The notes beneath the pieces were generated by a model that saw only the letters and a list, made by a program, of their open reading frames with translations, ran no database searches and had not been told where the DNA came from. Positions 16,177 through 25,380 of a DNA stretch of 64,000 bases are shown here, piece by piece. The position numbers and the translations under genes were made by a program. The DNA comes from Candidatus Latescibacterota bacterium (lineage in GTDB: Bacteria > JAAXHH01): NCBI GenBank assembly GCA_022823465.1, contig JAJEHX010000042.1, positions 144,047-208,046 on the forward strand, in the 5' to 3' direction. How positions within the stretch are numbered: the stretch's first letter is position 1; each line of letters starts with the position of its first letter.

Positions 16177-17856
16177 ATGGATTTCCCATTGGAAAACCTG
16201 AACGGGCTTTTGCTGCCCCTGGCCGCCCTGACCCTGATTTCCGGGCTCGTCGGGCTGGCAATCGGCATGCTCTGGCGGCGCAGCAAGGCCGGCGAAATGG
16301 AGGAAAAGGCCCAGAAGCGCGCACAGCGCCTTTTCAAGGAAATGGAAGTGCAGCGCCGCGCGGAGTTGCTTGAGGAGAAAAGAAAATGGCACGATGCGCG
16401 GGAGGCCCAGGAAGAAGAGATAAACAGCAGGCAGTCTGCCCTGGAGAGCCAGGAGCAGGACATGATGGACCGGGAGAAAGAGTACGAACAGCGATTTGAC
16501 AACCTGAAGGACCGTGAAGATCAGACCGGTCTGAGAGAAGACGACCTGGAAAAGCTGGAAGAAAAAATGAAAACCCAGGAAGTCCGGCTGAAGGAATCGG
16601 CCTCGGAATACCGCCTTCGACTGGAATCCCTGGCCCGGCTGACCGCGGAGGAAGCCAAGCAGCAGCTCCACGATGAACTCATCCGCGACGTGAAGCAGGA
16701 AGCGGAGCACAGGGTAAGAGACATCCTGAAAACCGCCCAGACCAATGCCAACCGGGAAGCGAGAAAAGTCGTTACACTGGCGATCAGCCGGTGCGCGGTG
16801 GATCAGTCGACCCAGACGAGTGTGGCGGTGGTCCCCCTGCCCAACGACCAGATCAAGGCCCGTATCATCGGAAAAGACGGCCGTAACATCCGGACTTTCG
16901 AGGCGGCCAGCGAAGTGAAGGTCATGGTGGACGATACCCCCGAGGCCGTGGTCATCTCCTGCTTCGATCCCATTCGCAGGGAAATCGCCCGCACCGCCAT
17001 GGCGGATCTCGTATCCAACGGCAAGATTACCCAGAACCGGATAGAAGAAGTGATCGCACGGGCGCGGGAACAGATCGACAGCCGGCTGCTCTCCGAAGGG
17101 CAGCAGGCCGTTGACGAGCTCAACCTGAAATCCATGCATCCCGAGATGATGAAACTGGTCGGCCGGCTGCGGTTCCGGTCCAGTTACGGCCAGAACGCCC
17201 TGGATCACTCGAAGGAGGTGGCGTTCCTTACCGGCATGATGGCCGTCGAGATCGGCCTGGACGAACTGCTCGCCCGTCGCTGCGGACTCCTGCACGACGT
17301 CGGCAAGGCCCTGGACCACGAGATGGAGGGGTCCCACCCGGAAATCGGCCTGGCCTTCGCGGAAAAATACGGCGAACCCGAGGAAGTCAAGAACGCGATC
17401 ATTGCACATCACAACGACGAGAACGAGGAAATCACCTCGCCGATCACCTTTCTGGTCGCCGCGGCGGATGCCATTTCCGGCGCCCGGCCCGGCGCCCGCA
17501 GGAATGATCCCGAAGACTATATCCGCAGAGTAGTGGAACTCGAAGAACTCGCCCGGGCGTTCGACGGGGTGGCAGACGCCTACGCCATCAACGCCGGACG
17601 CGAGATCCGGGTCATGGTCCGGCCGGACCAGGTGGACGACGAACGGACGCACACGCTGGCCTGCGAGATATCCCAGAAGATCCGTAACGACCTGACCTAT
17701 CCCGGGCACATCAAGGTGACCGTCATCCGGGAGAAGATCGCCCACAGGATGACGAACAAGCGGGACGACCAGCAACAGGGCGGCCGTCGAAGGTCGTACG
17801 GAAGAAACCGGAACCGGCGTCATTCCCAGACGCCCAGCGGGCAGGCGGCGGGATAG
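16177..17856 (+). CDS. rny: Ribonuclease Y
   Basis: 559 residues. RNase Y is a membrane-anchored endoribonuclease that initiates mRNA decay. In order: an N-terminal membrane helix (LAALTLISGLVGLAIGMLW), a long charged coiled coil (about 35-200), a KH domain with IIGKDGRNIRTFE (the usual loop is GREGRN), an HD phosphohydrolase domain with LDHSKEVAFL, LLHDVGKA and IIAHHND, and a basic C-terminal tail. The tail (about the last 35 residues, rich in Arg, Gln and Asn) is longer than in typical homologues of about 520 residues. The start at 16177 has AGGGGG six to seven bases upstream; an in-frame ATG at 16102 is disfavoured. Confidence 0.93.
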   Translation: MDFPLENLNGLLLPLAALTLISGLVGLAIGMLWRRSKAGEMEEKAQKRAQRLFKEMEVQRRAELLEEKRKWHDAREAQEEEINSRQSALESQEQDMMDREKEYEQRFDNLKDREDQTGLREDDLEKLEEKMKTQEVRLKESASEYRLRLESLARLTAEEAKQQLHDELIRDVKQEAEHRVRDILKTAQTNANREARKVVTLAISRCAVDQSTQTSVAVVPLPNDQIKARIIGKDGRNIRTFEAASEVKVMVDDTPEAVVISCFDPIRREIARTAMADLVSNGKITQNRIEEVIARAREQIDSRLLSEGQQAVDELNLKSMHPEMMKLVGRLRFRSSYGQNALDHSKEVAFLTGMMAVEIGLDELLARRCGLLHDVGKALDHEMEGSHPEIGLAFAEKYGEPEEVKNAIIAHHNDENEEITSPITFLVAAADAISGARPGARRNDPEDYIRRVVELEELARAFDGVADAYAINAGREIRVMVRPDQVDDERTHTLACEISQKIRNDLTYPGHIKVTVIREKIAHRMTNKRDDQQQGGRRRSYGRNRNRRHSQTPSGQAAG

Positions 17857-17879
17857 CTTCGCCGCGCCCTCGGATTCCC

Positions 17880-19007
17880 GTGTCTCTTACGGAAGAAATC
17901 AAGACGCACGCCGGGCGTCTCGGCTTCGACCTTGCCGGCGTAACCACGGCCGCGCCCCCCAGGTACGGGGCATACTACGCCGAATGGGTCGAGCGGGGCA
18001 TGGCCGGCGAGATGGACTACCTGGGCCGCCAGATCGAGAAACGGCAGGACCCGGGACAGATCCTGCCGAACGCCCGGTCCCTCGTCGTAGTCGCCATGAA
18101 CTACCGTTGTCCGGACACGGATCCCGCCCCCGACGGCACGCACAGCGGCAAGATCGCCCAGTACGCCCGGGGCGACGACTATCATGACGTAATGAAGGAA
18201 AAGCTGCAGGCGCTGCTTCTGTTCATCCGGGACCGGGCCGGCCGTCCCGTGGAGGGCAGGGTGTACGTGGACACAGGCCCCGTGCTGGAACGTGAATTCG
18301 CCGTCCGCGCCGGGCTGGGCTGGTTTGGAAAGCACACCAATCTCATTCATAAGCGGGTCGGTTCGTGGCTACTGATCGGGGAAATCCTCCTCGACATCGA
18401 ACTGGACCAGGACCGGCCCGCGGCCGACCACTGCGGCACGTGCACGCGGTGTATCGAAGCCTGTCCCACCGATGCCATCGTCGAACCCTACGTGGTCGAT
18501 TCGCGGCGCTGCGTTTCCTATCACACCATTGAGCTGAAAGGCCCCATTCCCACCGCGTATCGCGCGGCGATGGGAGACCGCGTATTCGGATGCGACGACT
18601 GCCAGGATGTCTGTCCCTGGAACCGCCGGGCGCCCGTTTCCGGCCATTCGGCCTTCCTTCCCCGTCCGTGGAACGAAATGCCGGGGCTGATTGAAATGCT
18701 TGGGCTGACGCCGGAGGAATTCAGGACCCGATTCAGAGGTAGCCCAATAAAGCGGACCAAGCGGCGGGGCCTGCTGCGGAACGCCGCGGTAGCCCTGGGT
18801 AACACGAAGGACCTCGAGGCGGTCCCCGCGCTCGCCGATTCGCTCGGCGACGACGAGCCGCTGGTCAGGGGACACGCAGCCTGGGCCCTGGGAAACGTCG
18901 GTGGCGACCGGGCGCTTGCGGAACTGAAGCGCGCGCGGAAGACCGAAGAAGATCCGTGGGTAATAGAGGAAATAGAACAGGCGCTTGCGGAATGCGCGGC
19001 GTCCTGA
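17880..19007 (+). CDS. queG: Epoxyqueuosine reductase
   Basis: 375 residues from a GTG at 17880. QueG uses cobalamin and two [4Fe-4S] clusters to reduce epoxyqueuosine to queuosine in tRNA. The cluster motifs CGTCTRCIEACPTDA (from about 185) and CDDCQDVCPWN (from about 238) are intact, and VYVDTGPVLEREFAVRAGLGWFGKHTNL is the family core. The C-terminus has HEAT-like repeats (LVRGHAAWALGNVGG), as in longer QueG proteins. It follows rny by 23 bases and may be cotranscribed. QueA, the preceding enzyme of the pathway, is encoded at 54.4-55.5 kb. Confidence 0.93.
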   Translation: MSLTEEIKTHAGRLGFDLAGVTTAAPPRYGAYYAEWVERGMAGEMDYLGRQIEKRQDPGQILPNARSLVVVAMNYRCPDTDPAPDGTHSGKIAQYARGDDYHDVMKEKLQALLLFIRDRAGRPVEGRVYVDTGPVLEREFAVRAGLGWFGKHTNLIHKRVGSWLLIGEILLDIELDQDRPAADHCGTCTRCIEACPTDAIVEPYVVDSRRCVSYHTIELKGPIPTAYRAAMGDRVFGCDDCQDVCPWNRRAPVSGHSAFLPRPWNEMPGLIEMLGLTPEEFRTRFRGSPIKRTKRRGLLRNAAVALGNTKDLEAVPALADSLGDDEPLVRGHAAWALGNVGGDRALAELKRARKTEEDPWVIEEIEQALAECAAS

Positions 19008-19031
19008 GTCCTGCTGTTTTTTTGAAAACCC

Positions 19032-19059
19032 TTGCCTCCTCGGAGGTTATACATATATT
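19032..19059 (+). promoter_or_regulatory. Candidate promoter for the lytic transglycosylase gene
   Basis: TTGCCT at 19032-19037 and TATATT at 19054-19059 are separated by 16 bases, 78 bases upstream of the ATG. A T-run (19018-19023) after queG and a small CCTC/GAGG hairpin overlap the region. Confidence 0.35.
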
Positions 19060-19136
19060 TCAGGTGGCTCCGGCGGCAGGTACGGAGCGACGAGTCGACG
19101 TCTGGCAGCCAAACCGGCTTCTGAATCGCTGACGCA

Positions 19137-20888
19137 ATGATGATTCGATACCTCCCTCTCATAGGCCTTGTAATCCTCGCAGGTTGCGCCGGCCATGCCG
19201 GCCCCCGAAGCCTTGAACCGGTCGCGCCCACGTCCGCCACCGGGATAGCGGATACCACCGGAAATATCGTCGCGGTGGAGGAATTACCGGCCCCGGACCT
19301 TACACTAGACCATATCACCCTCGCAGATTCCCTGGCGACGCAGGACCCGGATCGGCTGCTCGCCGATGCCAGATTGCGCTATGACGCCGCTCGCGCCGCG
19401 CTGGAGCGTTCCGATACCACGGCCGCTCGCGCCGCGGTCGACGAGGTGCTTGGCCTGCTCATCCTGCTGAGCGACGACCAGAAGCACGCGGGGACTCCTG
19501 CGCAGGTTGAACTGCTCAAGCAGCTCGGCGTGCTGGTGGATCGTATGCAGGACCGGCGTCACGCGGCCGCGGAAGTCAAGGGTACGATTCCCATCGTGCT
19601 CAACCGCAAGGTCAGACAACAGATCAATCTGTATCTCAAAGACAAAAGGATGGACATTCTCAAGGCGGCGTATCAGCGGTCCGGGCGCTACACCCCCATG
19701 ATCCGCGAAGAACTGGCCGCCCGGGGACTGCCTATGGAGCTTCAGTGGCTGCCGATCGTCGAAAGCGGCTTCAAGCCCAGAGCATTCTCGTGGGCCGCCG
19801 CGGCGGGCATGTGGCAGTTCATCTACGATACGGGAAAGCGGTACGGGCTCCAGCGTTCCGGTTGGATAGACGACCGCTTTGACCCCCACAAGGCCACACC
19901 GGCCGCGCTTGCCTACCTGGAGGATTTGTACGACATGTTCGACGACTGGTACCTCGCGCTTGCGGCCTACAACTGCGGCGAATACCGCGTACTCCGCGAG
20001 ATCAACCGGACGGGCAACCGGGACTACTGGAAAATGCGCCTGCCCAGGGAGACCCGGAACTACGTGCCCAAATTACTCGCGGTGCTGCATATACTCGATA
20101 AGGCGGACGAGTACGGCGTCGAATGGCCGGAGACCCACCGTCCCCACCTGTTCGAAGAAGTGCGTATCGACAAGTCGGTCACGCTGCAGCACATTGCAGA
20201 ATCGCTTGGGATGGCCCCGGACGATCTCAAGACCTTGAATTCCGACATACGGCATGGCGTGACGCCGCCTACCGGGTATTCCCTGCGCGTACCCCTCGGC
20301 GCGGGCTCGACCCTGCTCGCCAGTCTCGACGAACTTCCGGAATCGAAATTCAAGCCCCCGCCCGAGGCACGCAGATACCGCGTGCGCCGGGGTGATACGC
20401 TGGGCCATATCGCCCGCAGATTCCGGACTTCGGTCAGCAGGATCCGGCGCATGAACGGAATCCGCGGCAGCCTGATCCGTATCGGGCAGACGCTGCGCAT
20501 ACCCGGAAGAAACTACAGCAGCGGGACATGGGCGGACCTGGCGCCTTCCTACGGCACGCCGAAGAACGCCGCGACACACACCGTGCGGCGGGGTGACACG
20601 CTGGCTCGCATCGCCCGGTACTACGGGACTTCCGTAATCGCGCTGAAACAGAAAAACGGCCTGAGGGGCGACATCATCCACCCGGGCCAGGTGCTTCGTC
20701 TTTCCAGTACCGGCGACGGCGGCACGCAAATTGCCGGTGGTTCGACAACCTACAATATCCGCTCGGGCGATACGCTTTCACACATCGCGCAGGCCTTCAA
20801 GGTGTCCGTCTCGGACCTCATGCGGGCGAATCCCGACATACAGGCCAAGCGGCTGCGGATCGGCCAACGGATCGTCATACCGGGCTGA
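19137..20888 (+). CDS. MltD-like membrane-bound lytic transglycosylase lipoprotein with three LysM domains
   Basis: 583 residues. The N-terminus MMIRYLPLIGLVILAGC ends in a lipobox with the lipidated Cys at residue 17. The SLT domain lies at about 185-310; the catalytic Glu is at about 208 in LPIVESGFKPRAFS, followed by AAGMWQF and AAYNCGEYRV. Three LysM peptidoglycan-binding repeats begin near 411, 480 and 538, each with RGDTL or SGDTL. It cleaves the peptidoglycan glycan strand non-hydrolytically in the periplasm. The order lipoprotein-SLT-LysM is that of MltD. The Rieske gene follows after 70 bases. Confidence 0.92.
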   Translation: MMIRYLPLIGLVILAGCAGHAGPRSLEPVAPTSATGIADTTGNIVAVEELPAPDLTLDHITLADSLATQDPDRLLADARLRYDAARAALERSDTTAARAAVDEVLGLLILLSDDQKHAGTPAQVELLKQLGVLVDRMQDRRHAAAEVKGTIPIVLNRKVRQQINLYLKDKRMDILKAAYQRSGRYTPMIREELAARGLPMELQWLPIVESGFKPRAFSWAAAAGMWQFIYDTGKRYGLQRSGWIDDRFDPHKATPAALAYLEDLYDMFDDWYLALAAYNCGEYRVLREINRTGNRDYWKMRLPRETRNYVPKLLAVLHILDKADEYGVEWPETHRPHLFEEVRIDKSVTLQHIAESLGMAPDDLKTLNSDIRHGVTPPTGYSLRVPLGAGSTLLASLDELPESKFKPPPEARRYRVRRGDTLGHIARRFRTSVSRIRRMNGIRGSLIRIGQTLRIPGRNYSSGTWADLAPSYGTPKNAATHTVRRGDTLARIARYYGTSVIALKQKNGLRGDIIHPGQVLRLSSTGDGGTQIAGGSTTYNIRSGDTLSHIAQAFKVSVSDLMRANPDIQAKRLRIGQRIVIPG

Positions 20889-20958
20889 CCACGTCGCGAA
20901 AACCATCCCCTGCGCAGGACCGGGACCACGATAAATCCGAGAAAGGAGAATCGGTTAC

Positions 20959-21264
20959 ATGGGATACGTCAAGGCGGCGGACCTGGATGAATTGAGTCCG
21001 GGCCAGATGAAAATGGTCTCGATCGATGGGAAGGAAATCGTCCTTTGCAACGTGGACGGGAAGTACTATGCCGCCGATAACTTCTGCCCCCACATGGGAG
21101 CGCCCCTGAGCGAGGGGGAACTCGACGGCACCGATCTCTGGTGCCCCTTCCACGGCGCTTCTTTCGATGTGACGACGGGTGACGTGCTGTCGCCCCCGGC
21201 CTACGAGAATCTCACCTGCTTTCCCGTCCGCGTGACCGGCGATGGCGTGGAAATAGAAATCTAG
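20959..21264 (+). CDS. Rieske [2Fe-2S] ferredoxin-like protein
   Basis: 101 residues, a single Rieske domain. The cluster ligands are C43 and H45 in CPHMGAPL, and C62 and H65 in CPFHGASFD. Proteins of this size are soluble electron carriers for dioxygenases or the small subunit (NirD-like) of reductases; no partner oxygenase is adjacent. A strong AAAGGAG lies upstream of the ATG. It converges on thiL, with only three bases between the stops. Confidence 0.9.
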   Translation: MGYVKAADLDELSPGQMKMVSIDGKEIVLCNVDGKYYAADNFCPHMGAPLSEGELDGTDLWCPFHGASFDVTTGDVLSPPAYENLTCFPVRVTGDGVEIEI

Positions 21265-21267
21265 CCG

Positions 21268-22311
21268 TCAGCTTCTGAAGTGGTCGTACCCTTTTGGGCG
21301 CAGGGGCCGAAGCCCGGTGTGATCCGCGAATGCGCATCCGCGGTCCTCGGATACGCATTCACCTATGGAGGTCAGGGGGGTACCGGTACGCTCCGCCAGT
21401 TCGGCCGCCAGTCGATCCACCCCGTCCGGCGCGACGGCACACAGCAGTTCGAATTCCTCACCGCTTTCCAGGGCCGTCCTGACGGGATCGAGCCGAAGAT
21501 CCTCCATGGCCCGCCTGGTGCCGTCCTCGATGGGCAGGGCGGTCCCTTCCAGGACCAACCCCACTCCGCTCTTACGACACAGGTGCAGGGCGTCCGAACT
21601 GAGCCCGTCGCTCACGTCGATCATGGCGTGGACCCACCCGCTGCGGGCCAGTATGCCGCCCTCAGAGACCCGTGGAACGGGCGTGCGGTGACGGGACAGC
21701 GTGTCCTCGAACCGGTCCGGCAGACTCCCCGCGACCGGTTGTTCCCGTGCCGACTGAAGCAGACGCAGGCCTGCCTCGCTCGCGCCCAGGTGTCCGGTCA
21801 CGCACAGCCTGTCTCCAACCCGGGCGCCTCCCCGCTTCGTGATGTGCTTCCCTTCCGCTTCTCCCCACACCGTGATGGAGACGACGGTCGGTCCGTCCGT
21901 CGAACTCAGGTCACCCCCGACGATGGATACGGAAAGGCCGGTATGTCGCGCCAGGTCGCGGAACCCCGCGTACAGCGCCTCCACCTCTTTCGCCGTGCGA
22001 TGGGCCGGAAGGCAGAGGGTCGTCAACGCATGCCTGGGCACGCCGCCCATGGCCGCGATATCGCTGTAGTTTGCGGCCATGCTCTTCCATCCGATCTGCC
22101 GCCAGGACGAGAAAGCGATGTCGAAGTCCACGCCTTCCACGAAGGTATCGGTCGTCAACAGGGCCGTCATGCCGGGCCCGGGCGCCACGGCCGCGGCGTC
22201 ATCTCCGACCCCTAGCAGGACACTCGGATCCGGCTCGGGCAATGTGTTCCCGATACGCCGGATCAGTTCGAATTCGCTGGGAAGGCCTGCGTCTTCCTTC
22301 TGATTTGCCAC
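21268..22311 (-). CDS. thiL: Thiamine-monophosphate kinase
   Basis: 347 residues from a GTG at 22311. ThiL phosphorylates thiamine monophosphate to the active cofactor thiamine diphosphate. Motifs: EFELIRRIG, GVGDDAAAV, the metal-binding LTTDTFVEGVDF, IVGGDLSSTDG and MIDVSDGLSSD. The open frame runs to 22398, but the extra residues (RSGRARRKRRT) are not family-like, and family alignment favours the GTG, which has AAGGA about 12 bases upstream. It follows the winged-helix/STAND gene on the same strand after about 120 bases. Confidence 0.9.
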   Translation of the reverse strand: MANQKEDAGLPSEFELIRRIGNTLPEPDPSVLLGVGDDAAAVAPGPGMTALLTTDTFVEGVDFDIAFSSWRQIGWKSMAANYSDIAAMGGVPRHALTTLCLPAHRTAKEVEALYAGFRDLARHTGLSVSIVGGDLSSTDGPTVVSITVWGEAEGKHITKRGGARVGDRLCVTGHLGASEAGLRLLQSAREQPVAGSLPDRFEDTLSRHRTPVPRVSEGGILARSGWVHAMIDVSDGLSSDALHLCRKSGVGLVLEGTALPIEDGTRRAMEDLRLDPVRTALESGEEFELLCAVAPDGVDRLAAELAERTGTPLTSIGECVSEDRGCAFADHTGLRPLRPKGYDHFRS

Positions 22312-22402
22312 GGTTCTTCGTTTCCTTCTCGCGCGGCCGGAACGCGTGAATGCATGCCCGGGCGCCACCCGTTTCTCCAGGCGCGATCCATGCGCCACCC
22401 GG

Positions 22403-22434
22403 TCGCGACCCGCTTCTCCGATCGCGACCCGCTT
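22403..22434. repeat. 13-bp direct repeat at 19-bp spacing
   Basis: TCGCGACCCGCTT occurs at 22403-22415 and again at 22422-22434. A related GCGCCACCCG motif occurs twice nearby (about 22360-22400). The second copy reaches the stop codon of the STAND gene, so the repeats lie between it and thiL. Confidence 0.55.
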
Positions 22435-25207
22435 ACGCGTCTTCCGCGAACCGCCCCTCGGGCCGTTCCCTCGAGCGGGTGAAGATCTCTATGCCGGCCG
22501 TAACGCCGCCGGCGAAGAGCAGCCCCTCCAGGGCGCCCAGGGCGATCTGGGTGGTGCGGCCGAATTCTCCCTCGCCGAAGATCGTCGCAATGGTTTCGAG
22601 CCGTATCTGCGACGCGTCGAAGGACTGCCGCATGATTTCCAGGCTGCCGGTGAACATGTTGCCGCCCATCACGGTCAGGGCGATACTGGCGATCATGCCG
22701 CCCAACGCGCCGAAGACGATATAGAGCAGGCTCCGCCACTGCCCGGGCCGCCGGACCAGGTAATACGTGACGACCGGGCCCAGGGCCACGCCCGCGCCGA
22801 TAAGCGCGCCCTCGGCCCCCCCGGTAAGCCCCGTGGGATACTGGCCGAACAGGGTTTCAAGGGTATCTGAACTGTACAGATTGAATGACGCGCCCACCAT
22901 GCCGCCGCCCAGCGCTCCGCCCAATACGCCGAGCCACCGGCCGTATTTCCCCGATACGCGCCGCAGGGCGACCATGCCGAAGGACACGCCCGCACCGCCA
23001 AAAGCGCCGCCGAACAGGCCCAGGCCCGCCAGGACGAAGATGGGCGAGAGTGTTTCCGACGGCAGGCCGGAACCGGTAGCGGCGAGGGCGGTTCCCAGGA
23101 GAAGTCCGCCAAACAGGCCGGCCACGGCGCCGCCGAACGTTCCGCCGACTCCTTGCTGCATGATGTCGATCCCGCCCTGTTGCAGGCGCATCAAGATGAA
23201 ACCGACCATCACCATAACCCTGTACAGCCGGGAGAGTTTGACAGACCGGTTCTGTTCCCGCAGAAAGGCCAGGCTGACGGCGCGTTGCAGGCGGCTCACG
23301 GACTCGTTACCCGTGGGACGGGTCAGGATGGATTCCACGGCCGAACCGAACCAGTCCGCCAATTCGATGCTCGCCGCCCGGCGCACCTTCAGCGCGGGGT
23401 CCCGCAAGGCGAGGTGCCTGAGCCGGGTGTTCAGGGCCGCGCAGCGCACGGGCCGGGATGACTCCACCGCGCGGCGGCGGACTTCCTGGCGGTCGTTGTA
23501 CATGGCCTCCAGGATCACGTTCAGCGCATCCGGCACCATTTCGACCAGCCAGGCCGGCACGGGCCGGTCCCTGTTGAGCAGACTGATGCAAAGCAGGTAC
23601 GCTTCCTGGCCGGAGACCCCGATTTCTTCCAGGTAGGGCGAGAGCAGGTCCAGGCTTTCTCGGTCCATGATGAGCTGGTAGGTCCTGTAATTCTCCAACG
23701 ATCGTTCGAGCAGGCTGCGTGCCTGCTTTGCTTCATAGACGCTATTGGTCAGCCAGCGGGACACCTCCGGAATCAGGCATTCGTGGGCGAGTTCAAGCCA
23801 CCCCTCTCCCTCCTGGTTCCGCCGCCTGACGATACGGGCATCGACCAGTTCCCCGAGCAGCGCTCCAAGGGCAGCGTCGTCGTACCGGTCGCCTCCCTGG
23901 ACACGCGCGGTCAGTTCGGCCTGCCGCACGACGATGAGCCGTTCATCCGCGGAGATGAGCGCCAGAAGCACCTGCTGCACCACGGACAGGTCGGCCGGCG
24001 AAAACCGGCGTAGCACCCTCGCGAGATAGTCGGCAAGGATCTGCGAAGCGCCGCCCAGATCGTCATAGGCCGATTCCGTGATCAGGTTTCCCGTATTGCG
24101 TTGATCGTACAGTGTATCGCATACGATTTGCAGATGCGGCGGATCGACGGCGTCCTGGTCGGAGAGATCATCCAGCAGACGGTTCACGAGCGTATCTTCG
24201 AACCGGCATCCTACCCGCCAGGCCGGTCCCGTGATGGCCCTGGCGGCCTGTTCGGGGGATAGCCGGGCAAGCCTATACTCGTGGTGGAATATCTCCGGAA
24301 CCGCCTGTTTGAGTTGGCTCATCTCTGCAAGCATGTCTTCCCTCAGCACGAATACGAACTGCAGAGGGAGCGTATCATCCTCCATGATTGCGCCCAGCTC
24401 GCTGATGAACGCCTGCCGGCTCTCCGCGTCGAGCAGGAGGAAAAACTCTTCGAACTGGTCCAGCATGACGACGAGTCGGGATGATGGACCGGCCCGTAAG
24501 CGATAGAGCAATTCCCGAAGTGACAGTCCTGCCGGGTCGGCTTCTTCATTTCCGTCTTCGCGGACTAGTCGCCGAACTATATGCGTCATGTGCTGAAGCG
24601 GGTCGGTGAAACTCCGGATGATGCAGGTCCGGTGGCCCTGGTCCTGCAACCAGGGAATGAGGCCGGCCCGAAGAATCGAACTCTTGCCGACGCCGGAACG
24701 GCCGTAGAGGAGAAATGACCGGCGGGAAAGGATGCGGGAACAAATGTTCTCGATCTCCTCCTCGCGGCCGAAGAAAAGGCCCTGGTCGTTTTCGGTGTAA
24801 TAGTCGAGGAACTTGTACGGCCGGGTCGGCTTGCCCTGGGCCGGACTGCCCTGGGCCGGCGGGGAAGGTTCATCCAGGATCTCCACCGCGTCGCCGATGA
24901 AGACGTATCCATGCTTGGGTACCGTTTTGACGTAGCGGGGGTTCGACGCGTCGTCCCCCAACTGTTTTCGGATCGACTTGATACACTGGGTCAGCGCCGT
25001 GTCGCTGACGATTACGTCCTCCCATACTTCATCGAAGATACGGTTCTTTTCCACCAGTTGCCCCGCGTTGGACACCAGCAGCACGAGTACATCGAAATAC
25101 CTGGAACTCAAGGGCAGCGCGGTATCATTCAGGCGAACCTGGCGATTCTGGATGTCCAGCACGAAGTCGTCGAACCGGAAGCCTTTGGCAGCGGTCTGTT
25201 GCGTCAT
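22433..25207 (-). CDS. Winged-helix / STAND-NTPase / multi-pass membrane protein
   Basis: 924 residues. Residues 8-105 form an OmpR/CadC-type winged helix (ending PRYVKTVPKHGYVFIG). A Pro/Gly linker follows, then GLFFGREEEIE and a STAND-type P-loop ATPase (nSTAND1-like): Walker A GRSGVGKSS (169-177), Walker B VVMLDQFEEFF (D250), FVLRED, and the winged-helix element ELAHECLIPEVSRW. Next come HEAT-like helices (about 580-660) and, from about 685 to the end, a glycine-rich region of seven to nine membrane segments. It looks like a membrane-tethered, nucleotide-switched DNA-binding sensor; the signal and targets are unknown. The neighbours are housekeeping genes (thiL, ribB), with no effector or defence gene. 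Divergent from ribB. Confidence 0.8.
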   Translation of the reverse strand: MTQQTAAKGFRFDDFVLDIQNRQVRLNDTALPLSSRYFDVLVLLVSNAGQLVEKNRIFDEVWEDVIVSDTALTQCIKSIRKQLGDDASNPRYVKTVPKHGYVFIGDAVEILDEPSPPAQGSPAQGKPTRPYKFLDYYTENDQGLFFGREEEIENICSRILSRRSFLLYGRSGVGKSSILRAGLIPWLQDQGHRTCIIRSFTDPLQHMTHIVRRLVREDGNEEADPAGLSLRELLYRLRAGPSSRLVVMLDQFEEFFLLLDAESRQAFISELGAIMEDDTLPLQFVFVLREDMLAEMSQLKQAVPEIFHHEYRLARLSPEQAARAITGPAWRVGCRFEDTLVNRLLDDLSDQDAVDPPHLQIVCDTLYDQRNTGNLITESAYDDLGGASQILADYLARVLRRFSPADLSVVQQVLLALISADERLIVVRQAELTARVQGGDRYDDAALGALLGELVDARIVRRRNQEGEGWLELAHECLIPEVSRWLTNSVYEAKQARSLLERSLENYRTYQLIMDRESLDLLSPYLEEIGVSGQEAYLLCISLLNRDRPVPAWLVEMVPDALNVILEAMYNDRQEVRRRAVESSRPVRCAALNTRLRHLALRDPALKVRRAASIELADWFGSAVESILTRPTGNESVSRLQRAVSLAFLREQNRSVKLSRLYRVMVMVGFILMRLQQGGIDIMQQGVGGTFGGAVAGLFGGLLLGTALAATGSGLPSETLSPIFVLAGLGLFGGAFGGAGVSFGMVALRRVSGKYGRWLGVLGGALGGGMVGASFNLYSSDTLETLFGQYPTGLTGGAEGALIGAGVALGPVVTYYLVRRPGQWRSLLYIVFGALGGMIASIALTVMGGNMFTGSLEIMRQSFDASQIRLETIATIFGEGEFGRTTQIALGALEGLLFAGGVTAGIEIFTRSRERPEGRFAEDA
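24831..24860 (-). repeat. 15-bp tandem duplication in the STAND gene linker
   Basis: Two copies of a 15-bp unit (TTGCCCTGGGCCGGA and CTGCCCTGGGCCGGC on the plus strand) encode the repeated PAQG segment between the winged helix and the ATPase. The reading frame is preserved. Confidence 0.65.
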
Positions 25208-25246
25208 TCGGGGCTCAATGGACGAATTTTGGGGAGAAAAGCGAAG

Positions 25247-25380
25247 TATTCATACATTCCTCACAGAATACTCACGGAGGCCTCATGCAATCCATATATG
25301 GAATGAATATAATCCCCTTATGAGCATATGTCTAACTTTCCACCCGTTGCGAATCCGATTGTGAGACCGCAGCATTCATA
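25247..25380. promoter_or_regulatory. Cluster of ATTCAT motifs and a 12-bp palindrome between the STAND gene and ribB
   Basis: This AT-rich 200-base divergent region has TATTCATA at 25247-25254 (plus), TATTCAT at 25303-25309 (minus) and ATTCATA at 25374-25380 (plus). It also has the perfect palindrome TCCATATATGGA at 25291-25302. These are candidate binding sites for the adjacent winged-helix protein, by position only. No FMN riboswitch was recognised. Confidence 0.35.

Noticed and set aside
21264-22450. TPP riboswitch upstream of thiL
   Set aside because: No CTGAGA/ACCTGATC-type core in the upstream region, which is mostly the 3' end of the STAND gene.
22433-25207. Antiviral STAND (Avs-like) reading of the STAND protein
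   Set aside because: It lacks a nuclease, protease or other effector domain at the N-terminus, having a DNA-binding winged helix instead, and there are no defence genes nearby.
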